Source: Pseudomonas fluorescens
GTDB taxonomy: Bacteria > Pseudomonadota > Gammaproteobacteria > Pseudomonadales > Pseudomonadaceae
DNA length: 64,000 bases
Assembly (NCBI RefSeq): GCF_019212185.1
Contig: NZ_CP078138.1
Span: 416,501 to 480,500, forward strand
Direction: 5' to 3'
Made by a program: the position numbers and the translations under genes. Shown one piece after another: positions 7,400-17,402 of this stretch. Within the stretch, counting starts at the first letter, position 1; each line of letters starts with the position of its first letter. The notes below the pieces were generated by a model, which was given only the letters and a program-made list of their open reading frames with translations, did not search any database and was not told where the DNA came from.

Positions 7400-8569
7400 T
7401 TAATCCGGCCATTTCCACGCTGGCTCGTCCAGCATTCCCTGACCCACCACCTCGGTCTGGCCGAAATTCTTTTCCAGCACGATGCAATTGCATTGCTCAT
7501 CCTGCTGCAGCGCCGCAATCAGCCGGCTGGCATGGGACACCACCCACACCTGGCAATCCTGCGAGGCGCGGATGATCAGGCGGGCCAGCGCGGGCAGCAG
7601 GTCCGGGTGCAGGCTGGTTTCCGGCTCGTTGAGCACCATCAGGGTCGGCGGGCGCGGGGTCAGCAGGGCGGCAATCAGCAGCAGATAGCGCAAGGTGCCA
7701 TCGGACAGTTCGGCAGCCGACAGTGGCCGCAGCAAACCCTCCTGATGGAACTCAATGGCAAAGCGCCCGCCATGCAGCGTCACGATGTTCAGTCGGGCGC
7801 CGGGGAAGGCATCGCTGACAGCCTGTTGCAGCGCCTGGGGATCGCCGATTTCGCGGATGGTCTGCAGCGCGGCGGCCAGATCACGGCCATCGTGATGCAG
7901 CACCGGCGTGCGGGTGCCCAACTGCACCTGGCGCGCGGGCGCCTCGGCGTCGCTGCGAAAATGATCATAAAAGCGCCAGCCGCGAATCTGTTCGCGCAGC
8001 AGCAACACCTCGGGTGAAGCGCGCAGGCTGCCGACCTGGTCAAACAGGCTGTCGAAGGCCGGCGTGTGTTGGGCCAGGACATCCCAGTCGCGACCTTCAC
8101 GGGCCTTGATCATCGGCCCGGCGCGATTGACCAGCAGACTCGCCGGTCGATACACCGCGCCCGCCCAGATGCATTCACGCTTGATTTCCGGATCCAGGGA
8201 AAAATAGGAGACTTCTTCGGGCAATGGCTTCGGCAAACCCAGTGCGATGGCGTAGCTGAAATCCTCACCGGCGAATCCCAGGCGCAGGCGCTTGGGCCCC
8301 TGGCTCACACTGGCCTCGATGGCGACTTCGCCATTGCGCATGCGTCGACTCAGGGTCTGCGGGCCGGCCCAGAAGGTGGAGTCCAGCCCGCCTTCCCGTG
8401 CCAGCGCATTGACCACGCCACCCTGGGCCGTCTCGGCCAGTAGGCGCAAGGCGCGGTACAGGTTGGATTTGCCGCTGCCGTTGGGGCCGGTGATCAGGTT
8501 CAGCCGACCCAGCGCAATCACCAGTGTGTTGATCGAGCGGTAGTTGGCGACCGCCAGGGTCTTGAGCAT
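7400..8569 (-). CDS. AAA ATPase of the COG4637 (RecF/SMC-like) type
   Basis: 389 residues from the ATG at 8569, which gives the typical start MLKTLAVANYRSINTLVIAL; the frame is open upstream but without family-like sequence. Walker A is GPNGSGKS (28-35). Near the C-terminus lies an ABC-like signature region (LSDGTLRYLLLIAALL) and LMVLNEPETSLHPDLLPALA, then the switch His in VVSHASRL. The Walker B acid that is normally Asp is Asn here (NEPE). Such ATPases have SMC-like heads; some act in defence or DNA repair, but most are uncharacterised. No nuclease partner is next to it, so no function is assigned. Confidence 0.82.
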   Translation of the reverse strand: MLKTLAVANYRSINTLVIALGRLNLITGPNGSGKSNLYRALRLLAETAQGGVVNALAREGGLDSTFWAGPQTLSRRMRNGEVAIEASVSQGPKRLRLGFAGEDFSYAIALGLPKPLPEEVSYFSLDPEIKRECIWAGAVYRPASLLVNRAGPMIKAREGRDWDVLAQHTPAFDSLFDQVGSLRASPEVLLLREQIRGWRFYDHFRSDAEAPARQVQLGTRTPVLHHDGRDLAAALQTIREIGDPQALQQAVSDAFPGARLNIVTLHGGRFAIEFHQEGLLRPLSAAELSDGTLRYLLLIAALLTPRPPTLMVLNEPETSLHPDLLPALARLIIRASQDCQVWVVSHASRLIAALQQDEQCNCIVLEKNFGQTEVVGQGMLDEPAWKWPD

Positions 8570-8775
8570 CCGCAAATTCCTTTGATGCGCGACGGGAAAT
8601 GTGGCCGGGTTTTGATGTCGGACACCAAGCAATCGATGCTGAATGTCATGATCCGGACTGTTTAATTCGTGCAGTTTGCATTGATTTTTCAATGGCTGCA
8701 GGCGCTGTGTCTTCCCTGATCTAAGCTCATCGGTCGTACGTCGCGCAATTGTAGGAAACAAGCAAAGGAGCTTGC

Positions 8776-9873
8776 ATGACTGGTCCCGCAATGAAGTTCA
8801 TCGTTTACCTGAGTCTCTGTGGGTTGCTGACCGCATGCAACGACAAGCCGGTAGTAGAAAAAGAACGCCCGAGGGTGTTTGTACAAGAGGTCAAACCCGC
8901 TGATTTTGCGGCGTCGGTGACGCTGACCGGGGATATTCAGGCGCGGGTGCAGACCGATCTGTCCTTCCGCGTCGCGGGCAAGATCATCCAGCGCACGGTG
9001 GATGTCGGCGACCGGGTGACGGCTAATCAGGTCCTGGCCCGCCTTGATCCCAAGGACCTGCAGACCAATGTCGACTCGGCCCAGGCTCAAGTGGTTGCCG
9101 AGCAGGCGCGCGTCACACAGATGGCGGCAGCGTTCGTGCGTCAGGAAAAACTCCTGCCCAAGGGCTACACCAGCCAGAGCGAATACGACTCGGCCAAGGC
9201 CGCCTTGCTCAGCAGCAAGAGCGCCCTGGTGGCGGCTCAGGCGCAACTGGCCAACGCCCGCGATCAACTGAGTTATGCCGCGCTGGTGGCCGATGCCCCC
9301 GGCGTGATCACGGCGCGCCAGGCTGAAGTCGGTCAGGTGGTGCAGGCCACGGTGCCGGTGTTCAGCCTGGCCCGCGATGGCGAACGGGATGCAGTGTTCA
9401 ACGTTTACGAATCGCTGCTGATGGAGGCGCCCAGCGCCAAGGATATTGTGGTCAGCCTGCTGGACAACCCAAAGATCCAGGTCACCGGCTCGGTGCGTGA
9501 AGTGACCCCCTCGGTGTCGGCGCAAACCGGCACGGTGCAGGTCAAGGTGGCGCTCAAGGAGCTGCCCGCAGGCATGCGCCTGGGCTCGGTGGTCAGCGCC
9601 ACCGGCAATGTCGCGGCGCAGAAGGTCGTCGAGTTGCCATGGTCGTCCCTGACCAAAAAAATCCATGAACCGGCGGTATGGCTGGTGGACGACGAGGGCA
9701 AGGCAAGCCTGCATGCGGTTCAGGTTGGACGCTACCAGACTGGCAGCGTGCTGATTCGCGACGGTCTGACGCCGGGGCAGAAGGTGGTCACGGCCGGGGG
9801 GCAACTGCTCCATCCGGGGGTTCTGGTGGAGATCGCCTCGCCGTCTGATAAAAGCTCGGAGAGCCTGCCATGA
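8776..9873 (+). CDS. triA: RND efflux periplasmic adaptor, first of two (TriA-like)
   Basis: 365 residues. The signal peptide ends in a lipobox (LLTAC), so it is an inner-membrane-anchored lipoprotein. The HlyD-type core follows: a lipoyl half-motif (VTLTGDIQARVQTDLSFRVAGKI), a coiled-coil hairpin (about 95-165), a second lipoyl half, a beta-barrel and a membrane-proximal domain. AAAGGAG precedes the ATG at 8776. The next gene is a second adaptor, overlapping by four bases, then an RND pump. Two adaptors feeding one RND pump is the hallmark of TriABC of P. aeruginosa, which exports triclosan with OpmH. The name rests on this layout. Confidence 0.8.
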   Translation: MTGPAMKFIVYLSLCGLLTACNDKPVVEKERPRVFVQEVKPADFAASVTLTGDIQARVQTDLSFRVAGKIIQRTVDVGDRVTANQVLARLDPKDLQTNVDSAQAQVVAEQARVTQMAAAFVRQEKLLPKGYTSQSEYDSAKAALLSSKSALVAAQAQLANARDQLSYAALVADAPGVITARQAEVGQVVQATVPVFSLARDGERDAVFNVYESLLMEAPSAKDIVVSLLDNPKIQVTGSVREVTPSVSAQTGTVQVKVALKELPAGMRLGSVVSATGNVAAQKVVELPWSSLTKKIHEPAVWLVDDEGKASLHAVQVGRYQTGSVLIRDGLTPGQKVVTAGGQLLHPGVLVEIASPSDKSSESLP

Positions 9874-10937
9874 AGCGTTTGTTAGTAATGTCGGCGGGCC
9901 TGTTACTGGTGGCTTGTTCGAAACAGGAAGAACCGCCGGCACCGATTCGCCCGGTCCTCTCGGTGGTGGTCGAGGCGATGGGGCAGCAGGATCTGGGGCG
10001 ATTTGCCGGGAGTATCCAGGCGCGTTACGAGAGCAATACCGGGTTTCGCGTGGGCGGACGTATTGCCAGTCGCAGTGTTGACGTCGGCAGCGAGGTCAGC
10101 GCTGGTACGTTGCTGGCAACCCTCGATCCGACCGATCAACAGAACCAGTTGCGCGCCGCCGAGGGCAGCCTGGCGCAGATCCAGGCGCAACTGATCAATG
10201 CTCAGGCCACGGCTCGGCGACAACAGGAGTTGTTCAATAAAGGCGTCGGTGCCCAGGCGCAACTGGACACGGCCAACACCGACCTGAAAACCACCCAGGC
10301 TTCGATGGATCAGGCCAAGGCCGCGGTCGACCAGGCCCGTGATCAATTGTCGTACACCGAGTTGCGTGCCGATCACGCGGCGGTCATCACCGCCTGGAGT
10401 GCGGAGGCCGGGCAAGTGGTGACAGCCGGTCAGCAGGTGGTCACCCTGGCGCGTCCGGACATCAAGGAAGCAGTGATCGACTTGCCGGCGGAGCTCGCCG
10501 AACAGTTGCCGGCCGATGTGGTGTTTGAGGTGACGGCACAACTGGACCCGAGCATCCATACCACGGCTGTGGTCCGTGAAATCGAACCTCAGGCTGAAAG
10601 CACCACCCGCACCCGACGTGCGCGCCTGACCTTGGCCGAGACCCCGCCGGGCTTTCGCCTCGGCACTTCGATCAGGGTCAGTCTCAGCTCGAGCGTCGCG
10701 CCGCGAGTCGAACTGCCGTTGACGGCCCTGCAGGACGTGGATGGCAAGCCGCGCATCTGGGTCGTCGACCCTGCGACGAAGACCGTTTCGCCTCGGGACA
10801 TCACCGTTATCAGCCGCAGCGGCGGCAGCGCGACGCTTGCCGGTGGCGTGAGCCAGGGTGAGCGCGTGGTCACTGCCGGGGTGCACAGCCTGAAACCCGG
10901 ACAAACAGTCAAAATCGACGAAGGAAGCCCGCAATGA
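9870..10937 (+). CDS. triB: RND efflux periplasmic adaptor, second of two (TriB-like)
   Basis: 355 residues, with a signal peptide ending in lipobox LLVAC. Same domain order as the gene before it, with matching pieces (GFRVGGRIASRSVDVGSEVSAGTLLATLDP and the hairpin around QARDQLSYTELRADHAAVITAW), so the two are paralogs. Its start overlaps the previous stop (ATGA) and its stop overlaps the RND gene start, so the three are translationally coupled. In TriABC the two adaptors have different, non-interchangeable roles; whether that holds here is unknown. Confidence 0.8.
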   Translation: MKRLLVMSAGLLLVACSKQEEPPAPIRPVLSVVVEAMGQQDLGRFAGSIQARYESNTGFRVGGRIASRSVDVGSEVSAGTLLATLDPTDQQNQLRAAEGSLAQIQAQLINAQATARRQQELFNKGVGAQAQLDTANTDLKTTQASMDQAKAAVDQARDQLSYTELRADHAAVITAWSAEAGQVVTAGQQVVTLARPDIKEAVIDLPAELAEQLPADVVFEVTAQLDPSIHTTAVVREIEPQAESTTRTRRARLTLAETPPGFRLGTSIRVSLSSSVAPRVELPLTALQDVDGKPRIWVVDPATKTVSPRDITVISRSGGSATLAGGVSQGERVVTAGVHSLKPGQTVKIDEGSPQ

Positions 10938-13900
10938 AAGGGAGTTTCAACTTATCCGAATGGGCTCTGAAGCATCAGTCATTCGTCTGGTACCTGATGT
11001 TCGTCGCCTTGTTGATGGGGGTGTTCTCCTACCTCAACCTGGGGCGCGAGGAAGATCCGTCGTTTGCCATCAAAACCATGGTGATCCAGACCCGCTGGCC
11101 GGGCGCGACCCAGGATGAAACCCTCAAACAGGTCACTGACCGGATCGAGAAAAAGCTCGAAGAGCTGGACTCCCTCGACTATGTGAAAAGCTACACCCGT
11201 CCGGGCGAGTCGACGGTGTATGTGAACTTGCTCGACACCACGCCGGCCGAGTCCATTCCGGATATCTGGTACCAGGTGCGCAAGAAGATCGGCGATATCC
11301 GTGGCAGCTTCCCCTCCGGCATCCAGGGGCCTTCGTTCAACGACGAGTTCGGTGACGTCTACGGTTCGGTTTATGCGTTTACCGCTGACGGCTTGACGAT
11401 GCGCCAGTTGCGCGACTACGTCGAGCAGGCCCGCCTGGAGATTCATAGCGTGCCAGGGCTGGGCAAGATCGAGATGGTCGGCCAGCAGGACGAGGTGCTG
11501 TACCTGAACTTCTCGACCCGCAAACTGGCGGCCCTGGGCCTCGACCAGCGCCAGGTGCTGCAGAGCCTGCAATCGCAGAACGCGGTGACCCCGGCGGGGG
11601 TGATCGAGGCCGGTCCCGAGCGTATTTCCGTGCGTACCTCCGGGCAGTTTGTCTCGGAAAAGGACCTGCAAGCCGTCAACCTGCGACTCAACGACCGCTT
11701 CTACCGCCTGGCCGATATTGCCGAAATTACCCGTGGCTACGTTGACCCACCGGCGCCGATGTTCCGCTTCAACGGCGAGCCTGCCATTGGCCTGGCGATC
11801 AACATGAAGGCTGGTGGCAACATCCAGGAATTCGGCAAGTCGCTGCACGCACGCATGAACCAACTGACCGCCGACCTGCCGGTGGGCATCGGCATCCATG
11901 TCGTTTCCGACCAGGCGCAAGTGGTGGAAGAAGCGGTCGGTGGCTTCACCAGCGCCTTGTTCGAGGCGGTGATCATCGTGCTCGTGGTGAGCTTCATCAG
12001 TCTCGGGGTGCGCGCCGGGCTGGTGGTGGCCTGCTCGATTCCGCTGGTGCTGGCGATGGTCTTTGTGTTCATGGAATACAGCGGCATCACCATGCAGCGG
12101 ATTTCCCTCGGCGCCTTGATCATCGCCCTCGGGCTGTTGGTGGACGATGCGATGATCACCGTGGAGATGATGGTCTCGCGTCTGGAGATGGGCGACACCA
12201 AGGAGCAGGCGGCGACCTTTGCCTACACCTCGACGGCGTTCCCGATGCTCACCGGGACCCTGGTCACCGTCGCCGGTTTTGTGCCGATCGGCCTCAACGC
12301 CAGTTCGGCCGGTGAGTACACCTTCACCCTGTTCGCGGTGATTGCGGTGGCGATGATCGTGTCCTGGATCGTGGCGGTGCTGTTTGCCCCGGTGATCGGC
12401 GTGCATATCCTCAGCACCAAGGTCAAAGCCCACTCCACCGAACCCGGGCGGGTCGGTCGGGCGTTCAACAACGGCTTGCTGTGGAGCATGCGCAATCGCT
12501 GGTGGGCCATCGGCATCACCGTGCTGTGCTTCGCCCTGGCGCTGTTCTCCATGCGCTTTGTGCAGAATCAGTTCTTCCCGGCCTCGGACCGGCCGGAAAT
12601 TCTGGTCGACCTGAACCTGCCGCAAAACGCTTCGCTGGAGGAAACGCGCAAGGCGGTCGATCGCCTCGAGGCCACGCTCAAGGGTGACCCGGACATCGTG
12701 CGCTGGAGCAGCTACATCGGCCAGGGCGCGATCCGTTTCTACCTGCCGCTCGACCAGCAATTGCAGAACCCGTACTACGCGCAATTGGTGATCGTCAGCA
12801 AGGACTTCAAGGCTCGCGAGATGCTCAGCCAGCGCCTGCGCGAACGCCTGCGCAAGGATTTCGTTGGCATCGGCAGCTACGTCCAGGCTCTGGAAATGGG
12901 CCCGCCGGTAGGGCGTCCGATCCAGTACCGGCTCAGTGGCAAGGACGTCGATATGGTGCGCAAACATGCCATCGACCTGGCCGCTGAGCTAGACAAGAAC
13001 TCGCACATCGGCGAGATCATTTTCGACTGGAACGAGCCGGGCAAGGTGTTGCGCGTCGATATTGCGCAGGACAAGGCGCGTCAGTTCGGCTTGTCATCCG
13101 AAGACGTCGCCAGCTTGATGAACGGCATTGTCAGCGGCTCGACCGTGACTCAGGTCGACGACGATATTTACCTGATCAACGTGATTGGGCGGGCCGTGGA
13201 TTCCGAACGGGGCAGCACCAAGACCCTGCAAAACCTGCAGATCGTCACCCCGAGCGGCACCTCGATTCCGCTGCTGGCGTTTGCCACGGTGCGTTATGAA
13301 CTGGAGCAACCACTGGTGTGGCGCCGTGATCGCAAGCCGACGATCACGGTAAAGGCGGCGGTGCGCGACGAGATCCAGCCCACGGACCTGGTGCGCCTGC
13401 TCGAGCCGAAGATCAACGAGTTCGCCGCGGCGTTGCCAGCCGGTTACACCGTGGAAACAGGCGGTACGGTGGAGTCCAGCGCCAAGGCCCAGGGGCCGAT
13501 CGCCAAGGTGCTGCCGTTGATGGTGTTCTTGATGGCGACCTTCCTGATGATCCAGTTGCACAGCGTGCAGAAGCTGTTCCTGGTGGTCAGCGTCGCGCCG
13601 CTGGGCTTGATCGGCGTGGTGTTGGCGCTGGTGCCGACGGGCACGCCCATGGGCTTTGTGGCGATCCTCGGGATTCTGGCGTTGATCGGTATCATCATCC
13701 GTAACTCGGTGATCCTGGTGACCCAGATCGACGAATTCGAACGCAATGGCTCGACGCCCTGGGATGCGGTGGTGCAGGCCACCGAACACCGACGGCGACC
13801 GATTCTGCTCACGGCCGCTGCGGCGAGCATGGGCATGATTCCGATTGCCAGGGAGGTGTTCTGGGGGCCGATGGCCTACGCGATGATCGGCGGGATTGTG

Positions 13901-13987
13901 GCGGCTACCTTGCTGACCCTGTTGTTCCTGCCGGCGCTGTATGTGGCCTGGTACAAGATCAAGGAGCCGAGCCAACAAGCCGCATAA
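10934..13987 (+). CDS. triC: RND efflux pump inner-membrane subunit (TriC-like)
   Basis: 1017 residues, normal for the AcrB/HAE1 superfamily. It has 12 expected membrane helices in two halves with two large periplasmic loops. The proton-relay Asp pair is visible in helix 4 (IIALGLLVDDAMITVEMMVS). It pumps substrates from inner membrane or periplasm using the proton gradient. It closes the coupled three-gene operon. No outer-membrane channel gene lies beside it, which fits TriABC, where OpmH is encoded elsewhere. Sequence alone does not tell the substrate. Confidence 0.9.
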   Translation: MKGSFNLSEWALKHQSFVWYLMFVALLMGVFSYLNLGREEDPSFAIKTMVIQTRWPGATQDETLKQVTDRIEKKLEELDSLDYVKSYTRPGESTVYVNLLDTTPAESIPDIWYQVRKKIGDIRGSFPSGIQGPSFNDEFGDVYGSVYAFTADGLTMRQLRDYVEQARLEIHSVPGLGKIEMVGQQDEVLYLNFSTRKLAALGLDQRQVLQSLQSQNAVTPAGVIEAGPERISVRTSGQFVSEKDLQAVNLRLNDRFYRLADIAEITRGYVDPPAPMFRFNGEPAIGLAINMKAGGNIQEFGKSLHARMNQLTADLPVGIGIHVVSDQAQVVEEAVGGFTSALFEAVIIVLVVSFISLGVRAGLVVACSIPLVLAMVFVFMEYSGITMQRISLGALIIALGLLVDDAMITVEMMVSRLEMGDTKEQAATFAYTSTAFPMLTGTLVTVAGFVPIGLNASSAGEYTFTLFAVIAVAMIVSWIVAVLFAPVIGVHILSTKVKAHSTEPGRVGRAFNNGLLWSMRNRWWAIGITVLCFALALFSMRFVQNQFFPASDRPEILVDLNLPQNASLEETRKAVDRLEATLKGDPDIVRWSSYIGQGAIRFYLPLDQQLQNPYYAQLVIVSKDFKAREMLSQRLRERLRKDFVGIGSYVQALEMGPPVGRPIQYRLSGKDVDMVRKHAIDLAAELDKNSHIGEIIFDWNEPGKVLRVDIAQDKARQFGLSSEDVASLMNGIVSGSTVTQVDDDIYLINVIGRAVDSERGSTKTLQNLQIVTPSGTSIPLLAFATVRYELEQPLVWRRDRKPTITVKAAVRDEIQPTDLVRLLEPKINEFAAALPAGYTVETGGTVESSAKAQGPIAKVLPLMVFLMATFLMIQLHSVQKLFLVVSVAPLGLIGVVLALVPTGTPMGFVAILGILALIGIIIRNSVILVTQIDEFERNGSTPWDAVVQATEHRRRPILLTAAAASMGMIPIAREVFWGPMAYAMIGGIVAATLLTLLFLPALYVAWYKIKEPSQQAA

Positions 13988-14000
13988 ATCGCGTGCTGCG

Positions 14001-14026
14001 CACATCGCGGGCTTGCCCGCGATGTG
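14001..14026. repeat. REP-like palindrome after the RND operon
   Basis: Perfect stem CACATCGCGGG (14001-14011) and CCCGCGATGTG (14016-14026) with a CTTG loop, between convergent genes. There is no T run, so it is a repeat that may still slow transcription or protect mRNA ends. Confidence 0.75.
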
Positions 14027-14034
14027 TGAGTTGA

Positions 14035-14664
14035 TTACACCACCTTGCGCCAAACACTCGCCAACCACGGCTGCTGCTCACGCGGTAGCCCTGCCGGGCG
14101 GTAGTAGTGCTCCAGCTCGACAAACCCTGCCTCGGTCAGCAACTGCTGCCACGCCTGCAGATCGTGATACGACCCATAACGCGGCCCGTTCCAGCCTTCC
14201 TGGTTGTCACCGCGCGGATTGGAACTGAACAACACGCCCCCCGGTTTCAGCGTCGCGTGCAGCTGTCGCAGCACCCGTGGCAGTTCCTGCAGCGGGATGT
14301 GGAACAGCACGGCGTTGGCAAAAATCCCGTCGAATTGTTCGCGGGGTAACTCGAGTTTGAGGAAGTCCTGCTGCCAGACTTCACAGCCGCTGTCCTCGCG
14401 GGCCATTCGGGCGAACTCGGCAGAGCCATCCAGGCCCACGGCAACATGGCCCATGCGGGTGAAGGTTTGTAAGTCACGCCCCGGGCCACAGCCGAAATCC
14501 AGCAGGGTGAAGGGCGCCGTGGCGTTGATATGACGCAGCAGCGCCGCGATGTTCTGGCTGACGTCGTGATCGCGAGTCCCTTCGCGAAAGCCTTCGGCCA
14601 CCGAGTTGTAATGGCCCAGAGTGGTGCGGGTGATCTGTTCGAGGTCGGCGTCGGTGTGTTTCAT
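14035..14664 (-). CDS. Class I SAM-dependent methyltransferase
   Basis: 209 residues from the ATG at 14664 (MKHTDADLEQITRTTLGHYN). Motif I, which binds S-adenosylmethionine, is LLDFGCGPGRDL (about 58-69). Motif II carries GLDGSAEFARMA, and the later FANAVLFHIP and LKPGGVLFSSNPRG are typical of the Methyltransf_11/25 group. The methyl acceptor cannot be predicted. It lies downstream of metI on the same strand, past a strong hairpin, so it may be read with the methionine-import operon or separately. A SAM-using enzyme beside a methionine importer is suggestive only. Confidence 0.85.
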   Translation of the reverse strand: MKHTDADLEQITRTTLGHYNSVAEGFREGTRDHDVSQNIAALLRHINATAPFTLLDFGCGPGRDLQTFTRMGHVAVGLDGSAEFARMAREDSGCEVWQQDFLKLELPREQFDGIFANAVLFHIPLQELPRVLRQLHATLKPGGVLFSSNPRGDNQEGWNGPRYGSYHDLQAWQQLLTEAGFVELEHYYRPAGLPREQQPWLASVWRKVV

Positions 14665-14673
14665 GATCGGCTG

Positions 14674-14696
14674 CGCAGGCAAGGGAGTTGCCTGCG
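14674..14696. terminator. Hairpin between metI and methyltransferase gene
   Basis: CGCAGGCAA (14674-14682) pairs with TTGCCTGCG (14688-14696) around a GGGAG loop. There is no T tract on either strand, so it is a weak terminator or processing site at best. Confidence 0.4.
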
Positions 14697-14717
14697 ACTA
14701 TAAGCGCTTTTCGTCGC

Positions 14718-15362
14718 TCAGCGCTTGTTCAGCACCCGCGCCAATCGGTCGCCGCCGAGCTGGATTACGGCCACCAGAATCACCAGCAACACAATCACGG
14801 TCAGCATGATCTGGCTGTCGAAACGCTGGTAGCCATAGCGGTAGGCGATGTCTCCCAACCCACCGGCGCCAATGGCCCCGGCCATTGCCGATGAGTTGAT
14901 CATGGTCACCAGGGTAATGGTGAAACCGCCGACGATCCCCGGCAGTGCCTCGGGCAACAATACGTGGCGGATGATGTGCCAGCGCCGGCAGCCCATGGCC
15001 TGTGCCGCCTCAATCAGCCCGTGATCGACCTCGCGCAAACTCACTTCGGCTATTCGCGCAAAAAACGGTGTGGCTGCAATGGTCAGTGGCACCACGGCGG
15101 CCCAGACACCATAGGTGGTGCCGACGATCAGGCGGGTAAAGGGGATCAGCGCGACCATCAGGATCAGGAACGGAATCGAGCGGAACAGGTTGACGAAGGC
15201 GCCCAGCGCGCGGTTCAGCGTCGGTGCTTCGTAGATCCCGCCCTTGGCGCTGGTGACCAGGATCACCGCCAACGGAATCCCCGCCAGCAGGGCGATCAGC
15301 GACGACACGCCGACCATCAGGAAGGTGTCGATGAAACCTTGCAGCAAGCGATCAAACCACAT
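14718..15362 (-). CDS. metI: Methionine ABC transporter permease MetI
   Basis: 214 residues from the ATG at 15362 ([20 protein letters not shown]), which overlaps the end of metN by 11 bases. It has five predicted membrane helices and the permease coupling motif [26 protein letters not shown]. With MetN and MetQ it imports methionine. The gene order metQ-metN-metI on one strand makes a complete operon, here within a sulfur-acquisition region. Confidence 0.93.
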   Translation of the reverse strand: MWFDRLLQGFIDTFLMVGVSSLIALLAGIPLAVILVTSAKGGIYEAPTLNRALGAFVNLFRSIPFLILMVALIPFTRLIVGTTYGVWAAVVPLTIAATPFFARIAEVSLREVDHGLIEAAQAMGCRRWHIIRHVLLPEALPGIVGGFTITLVTMINSSAMAGAIGAGGLGDIAYRYGYQRFDSQIMLTVIVLLVILVAVIQLGGDRLARVLNKR

Positions 15363-16473
15363 AACCCAGTACCTCCACCTGTTGTGCCCAATTGCCGGCG
15401 CGCTGGCGCAGTGCATCGGCCGTGTGCGGCGAGCCGGTGACCGCCAGCAGCAGTTGCCCCAGGGCATGCCCCTGGATCCGTTCGACCCCACCCTGCAGCA
15501 GCCGCACACGACCACCCAGGGCGCTGAACAGCGCAGCGAGATCGGGCTCGTCGGCGCTGCTGCCAGTCAATTGCAGGCGCAGCACCACAGCGGCATCCGC
15601 CGAGGGTGGCTGAGTGTGCAAACGGTTCTGCAGTTCAGCCGGCAGGGCGTGTTGCAGCGGCGTCAGCAGGGTTTTGCTGACCTCGTGTTGTGGGTTGCCG
15701 AACACTTCCCAGACCGGACCCTGTTCGACGATGCGCCCATGTTCGAGCACCACCACCCGGTCGCAGATGTCGCGGATCACCGCCATCTCGTGGGTGATCA
15801 GGACGATGGTCAGGCCCAGGCGCTGATTGATCTCGCGCAACAGGCCGAGAATCGACTGGGTGGTCTCCGGATCGAGCGCGGAAGTGGCCTCGTCGCACAG
15901 CAGGATCTGCGGGTCATGGACCAACGCCCGAGCGATGCCGACGCGCTGTTTCTGGCCGCCGGAGAGCTGTGCCGGGTAAGCCTTGTGTTTCTCCTGCAGG
16001 CCCACCAGCTCAAGCAGTTCCCGGACCTTTTTTTCCCGCTCGGCCTTGGCCACGCCCGCCACCTTGAGCGGCAGCTCGACGTTCTGCCAGACGGTCTTGG
16101 CCGACATCAGGTTGAAGTGCTGGAAGATCATGCCGATGCGTCGTCGTAGCGCCACCAGCCGGTCTTCGTCGAACTCGCCAATGTCGACCTGATCAATCAG
16201 CACCCGACCTGAAGTCGGTTGCTCAAGGCGGTTGATAGTGCGGATCAGCGACGACTTGCCCGCGCCGCTGCGGCCGATGATGCCGAACACCTCGCCACGC
16301 TGGATCGCCAGGTCGATGCCCTGCAGCGCCGCGACCGGACCCTGCTGGCCGTTGTAGGTCTTGCCCAGGCCGACGAAGCGCACGTGGGCGTGATTAAGCT
16401 CGGGGTGCAGCTCGCTACGCACCGCCGAAAGGGGCTCTGGAATTTCCAGTCGCCGTTGGCTCGCGGCATTCAT
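15352..16473 (-). CDS. metN: Methionine ABC transporter ATPase MetN
   Basis: 373 residues. The ABC core has Walker [10 protein letters not shown]-loop FQHFNLM, signature LSGGQKQRV, Walker [13 protein letters not shown] and switch His ITHEMA. The C-terminal NIL domain (about 290-373, [11 protein letters not shown] ...) is the methionine-sensing domain that trans-inhibits import when internal methionine is high. Its N-terminus has about 27 residues before the ABC domain, longer than E. coli MetN. The stop codon of metQ lies two bases beyond its start side. Confidence 0.93.
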   Translation of the reverse strand: MNAASQRRLEIPEPLSAVRSELHPELNHAHVRFVGLGKTYNGQQGPVAALQGIDLAIQRGEVFGIIGRSGAGKSSLIRTINRLEQPTSGRVLIDQVDIGEFDEDRLVALRRRIGMIFQHFNLMSAKTVWQNVELPLKVAGVAKAEREKKVRELLELVGLQEKHKAYPAQLSGGQKQRVGIARALVHDPQILLCDEATSALDPETTQSILGLLREINQRLGLTIVLITHEMAVIRDICDRVVVLEHGRIVEQGPVWEVFGNPQHEVSKTLLTPLQHALPAELQNRLHTQPPSADAAVVLRLQLTGSSADEPDLAALFSALGGRVRLLQGGVERIQGHALGQLLLAVTGSPHTADALRQRAGNWAQQVEVLGYVV

Positions 16474-16475
16474 CC

Positions 16476-17285
16476 TCAGCTTTCCCAGCCGGCTTGGTAG
16501 AGCTTGCCGTGGGCCTTGTCGAGGGCGGCGCGCACGGCGGGCGAGTGTTGGTAGATGTCGACGAACTTGATCAGGCGCGGGTCGGTCTTGTGGTCCGGCT
16601 GGATCACGAACTGGATCACGTATTCCTTGTGATCGAGGCCGTCGAACAGCAGCGCCGAGCCGGCGTCGAAAGTCTTGGCCAGGCGAATGTAGGCCGGATA
16701 GCCCTGGACCAGATCGGCGTCGTCATAGGCACGGACCAGTTGCACAGCCTCGACCTGGAGAATCTTGATCTTCTTCGGGTTGGCGACGATGTCGTCTTCA
16801 GTGGCTTTGTAGCCAACACCTTGCTTGAGCGTAATCAGACCGGCCTTGGCCAGCAGCTGCAGGCCGCGACCGCTGTTGATCGGGTCGTTGGCGATCGCCA
16901 CGCTGGCGCCTTCGGGCAACTCGTCGAAGCTTTTGTATTTCTTCGAGTACAGGCCGACGTTGTTGATGATCCCCGGCGCGAACGGCACAAGGTCAAAACC
17001 GGCGGCCGCCTTGGCGTTTTCCAGGAAGGGGATGTGCTGGAAGTAATTCACGTCGATATCCCCGGAAGCAAGGCTGACGTTGGGCGCGATCCAGTCGCTG
17101 AACTCCACCAGCTCGACTTTCAGGCCTTGCTTGCCGGCTTCTTCGACGGCGGCTTCAAGGGGAATGGCGAAGGCGGCGGTGGTGCCGACTTTCAGAGGGG
17201 CGTCGGCGGCGAAGACTGCCGAGCTGAAGAGGCCGAGGGCCAGGGCCAGTGCTTTGACTGGGTGGGTGAGGTAGGTTTTGGTCAT
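16476..17285 (-). CDS. metQ: Methionine ABC transporter substrate-binding protein MetQ
   Basis: 269 residues from the ATG at 17285 ([20 protein letters not shown]), giving a signal peptide ending VFAAD with no lipobox Cys. The MetQ fold is clear: [42 protein letters not shown] and [15 protein letters not shown]. It is the first gene of the operon, 2 bases before metN. The frame is open upstream only because a REP element reads through as GASLLA, which is not part of the protein. Confidence 0.93.
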   Translation of the reverse strand: MTKTYLTHPVKALALALGLFSSAVFAADAPLKVGTTAAFAIPLEAAVEEAGKQGLKVELVEFSDWIAPNVSLASGDIDVNYFQHIPFLENAKAAAGFDLVPFAPGIINNVGLYSKKYKSFDELPEGASVAIANDPINSGRGLQLLAKAGLITLKQGVGYKATEDDIVANPKKIKILQVEAVQLVRAYDDADLVQGYPAYIRLAKTFDAGSALLFDGLDHKEYVIQFVIQPDHKTDPRLIKFVDIYQHSPAVRAALDKAHGKLYQAGWES

Positions 17286-17334
17286 GGTGGTTTTTCCAGT
17301 CAGTGCATGAATTTTGGGTGTCTGGTGGGGCCTC

Positions 17335-17398
17335 ATCGCGAGCAGGCTCGCTCCTACACAGTTCACCTAACCCTTGTAGGAGCGCGCTTGCCCGCGAA
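17335..17398. repeat. REP pair (inverted)
   Basis: TCGCGAGCAGGCTCGCTCCT from 17336 and TGTAGGAGCGCGCTTGCCCG from 17375 face each other. They lie between the monooxygenase gene stop and metQ, and could separate the two transcription units. Confidence 0.85.
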
Positions 17399-17402
17399 GC
17401 GC

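Noticed and set aside
10979..12967. Long open frame of over 600 codons antisense to the RND pump gene
   Set aside because: The translation is rich in His, Gln, Arg and Gly with no family motif. It is an artefact of GC-rich codon use in the real gene.
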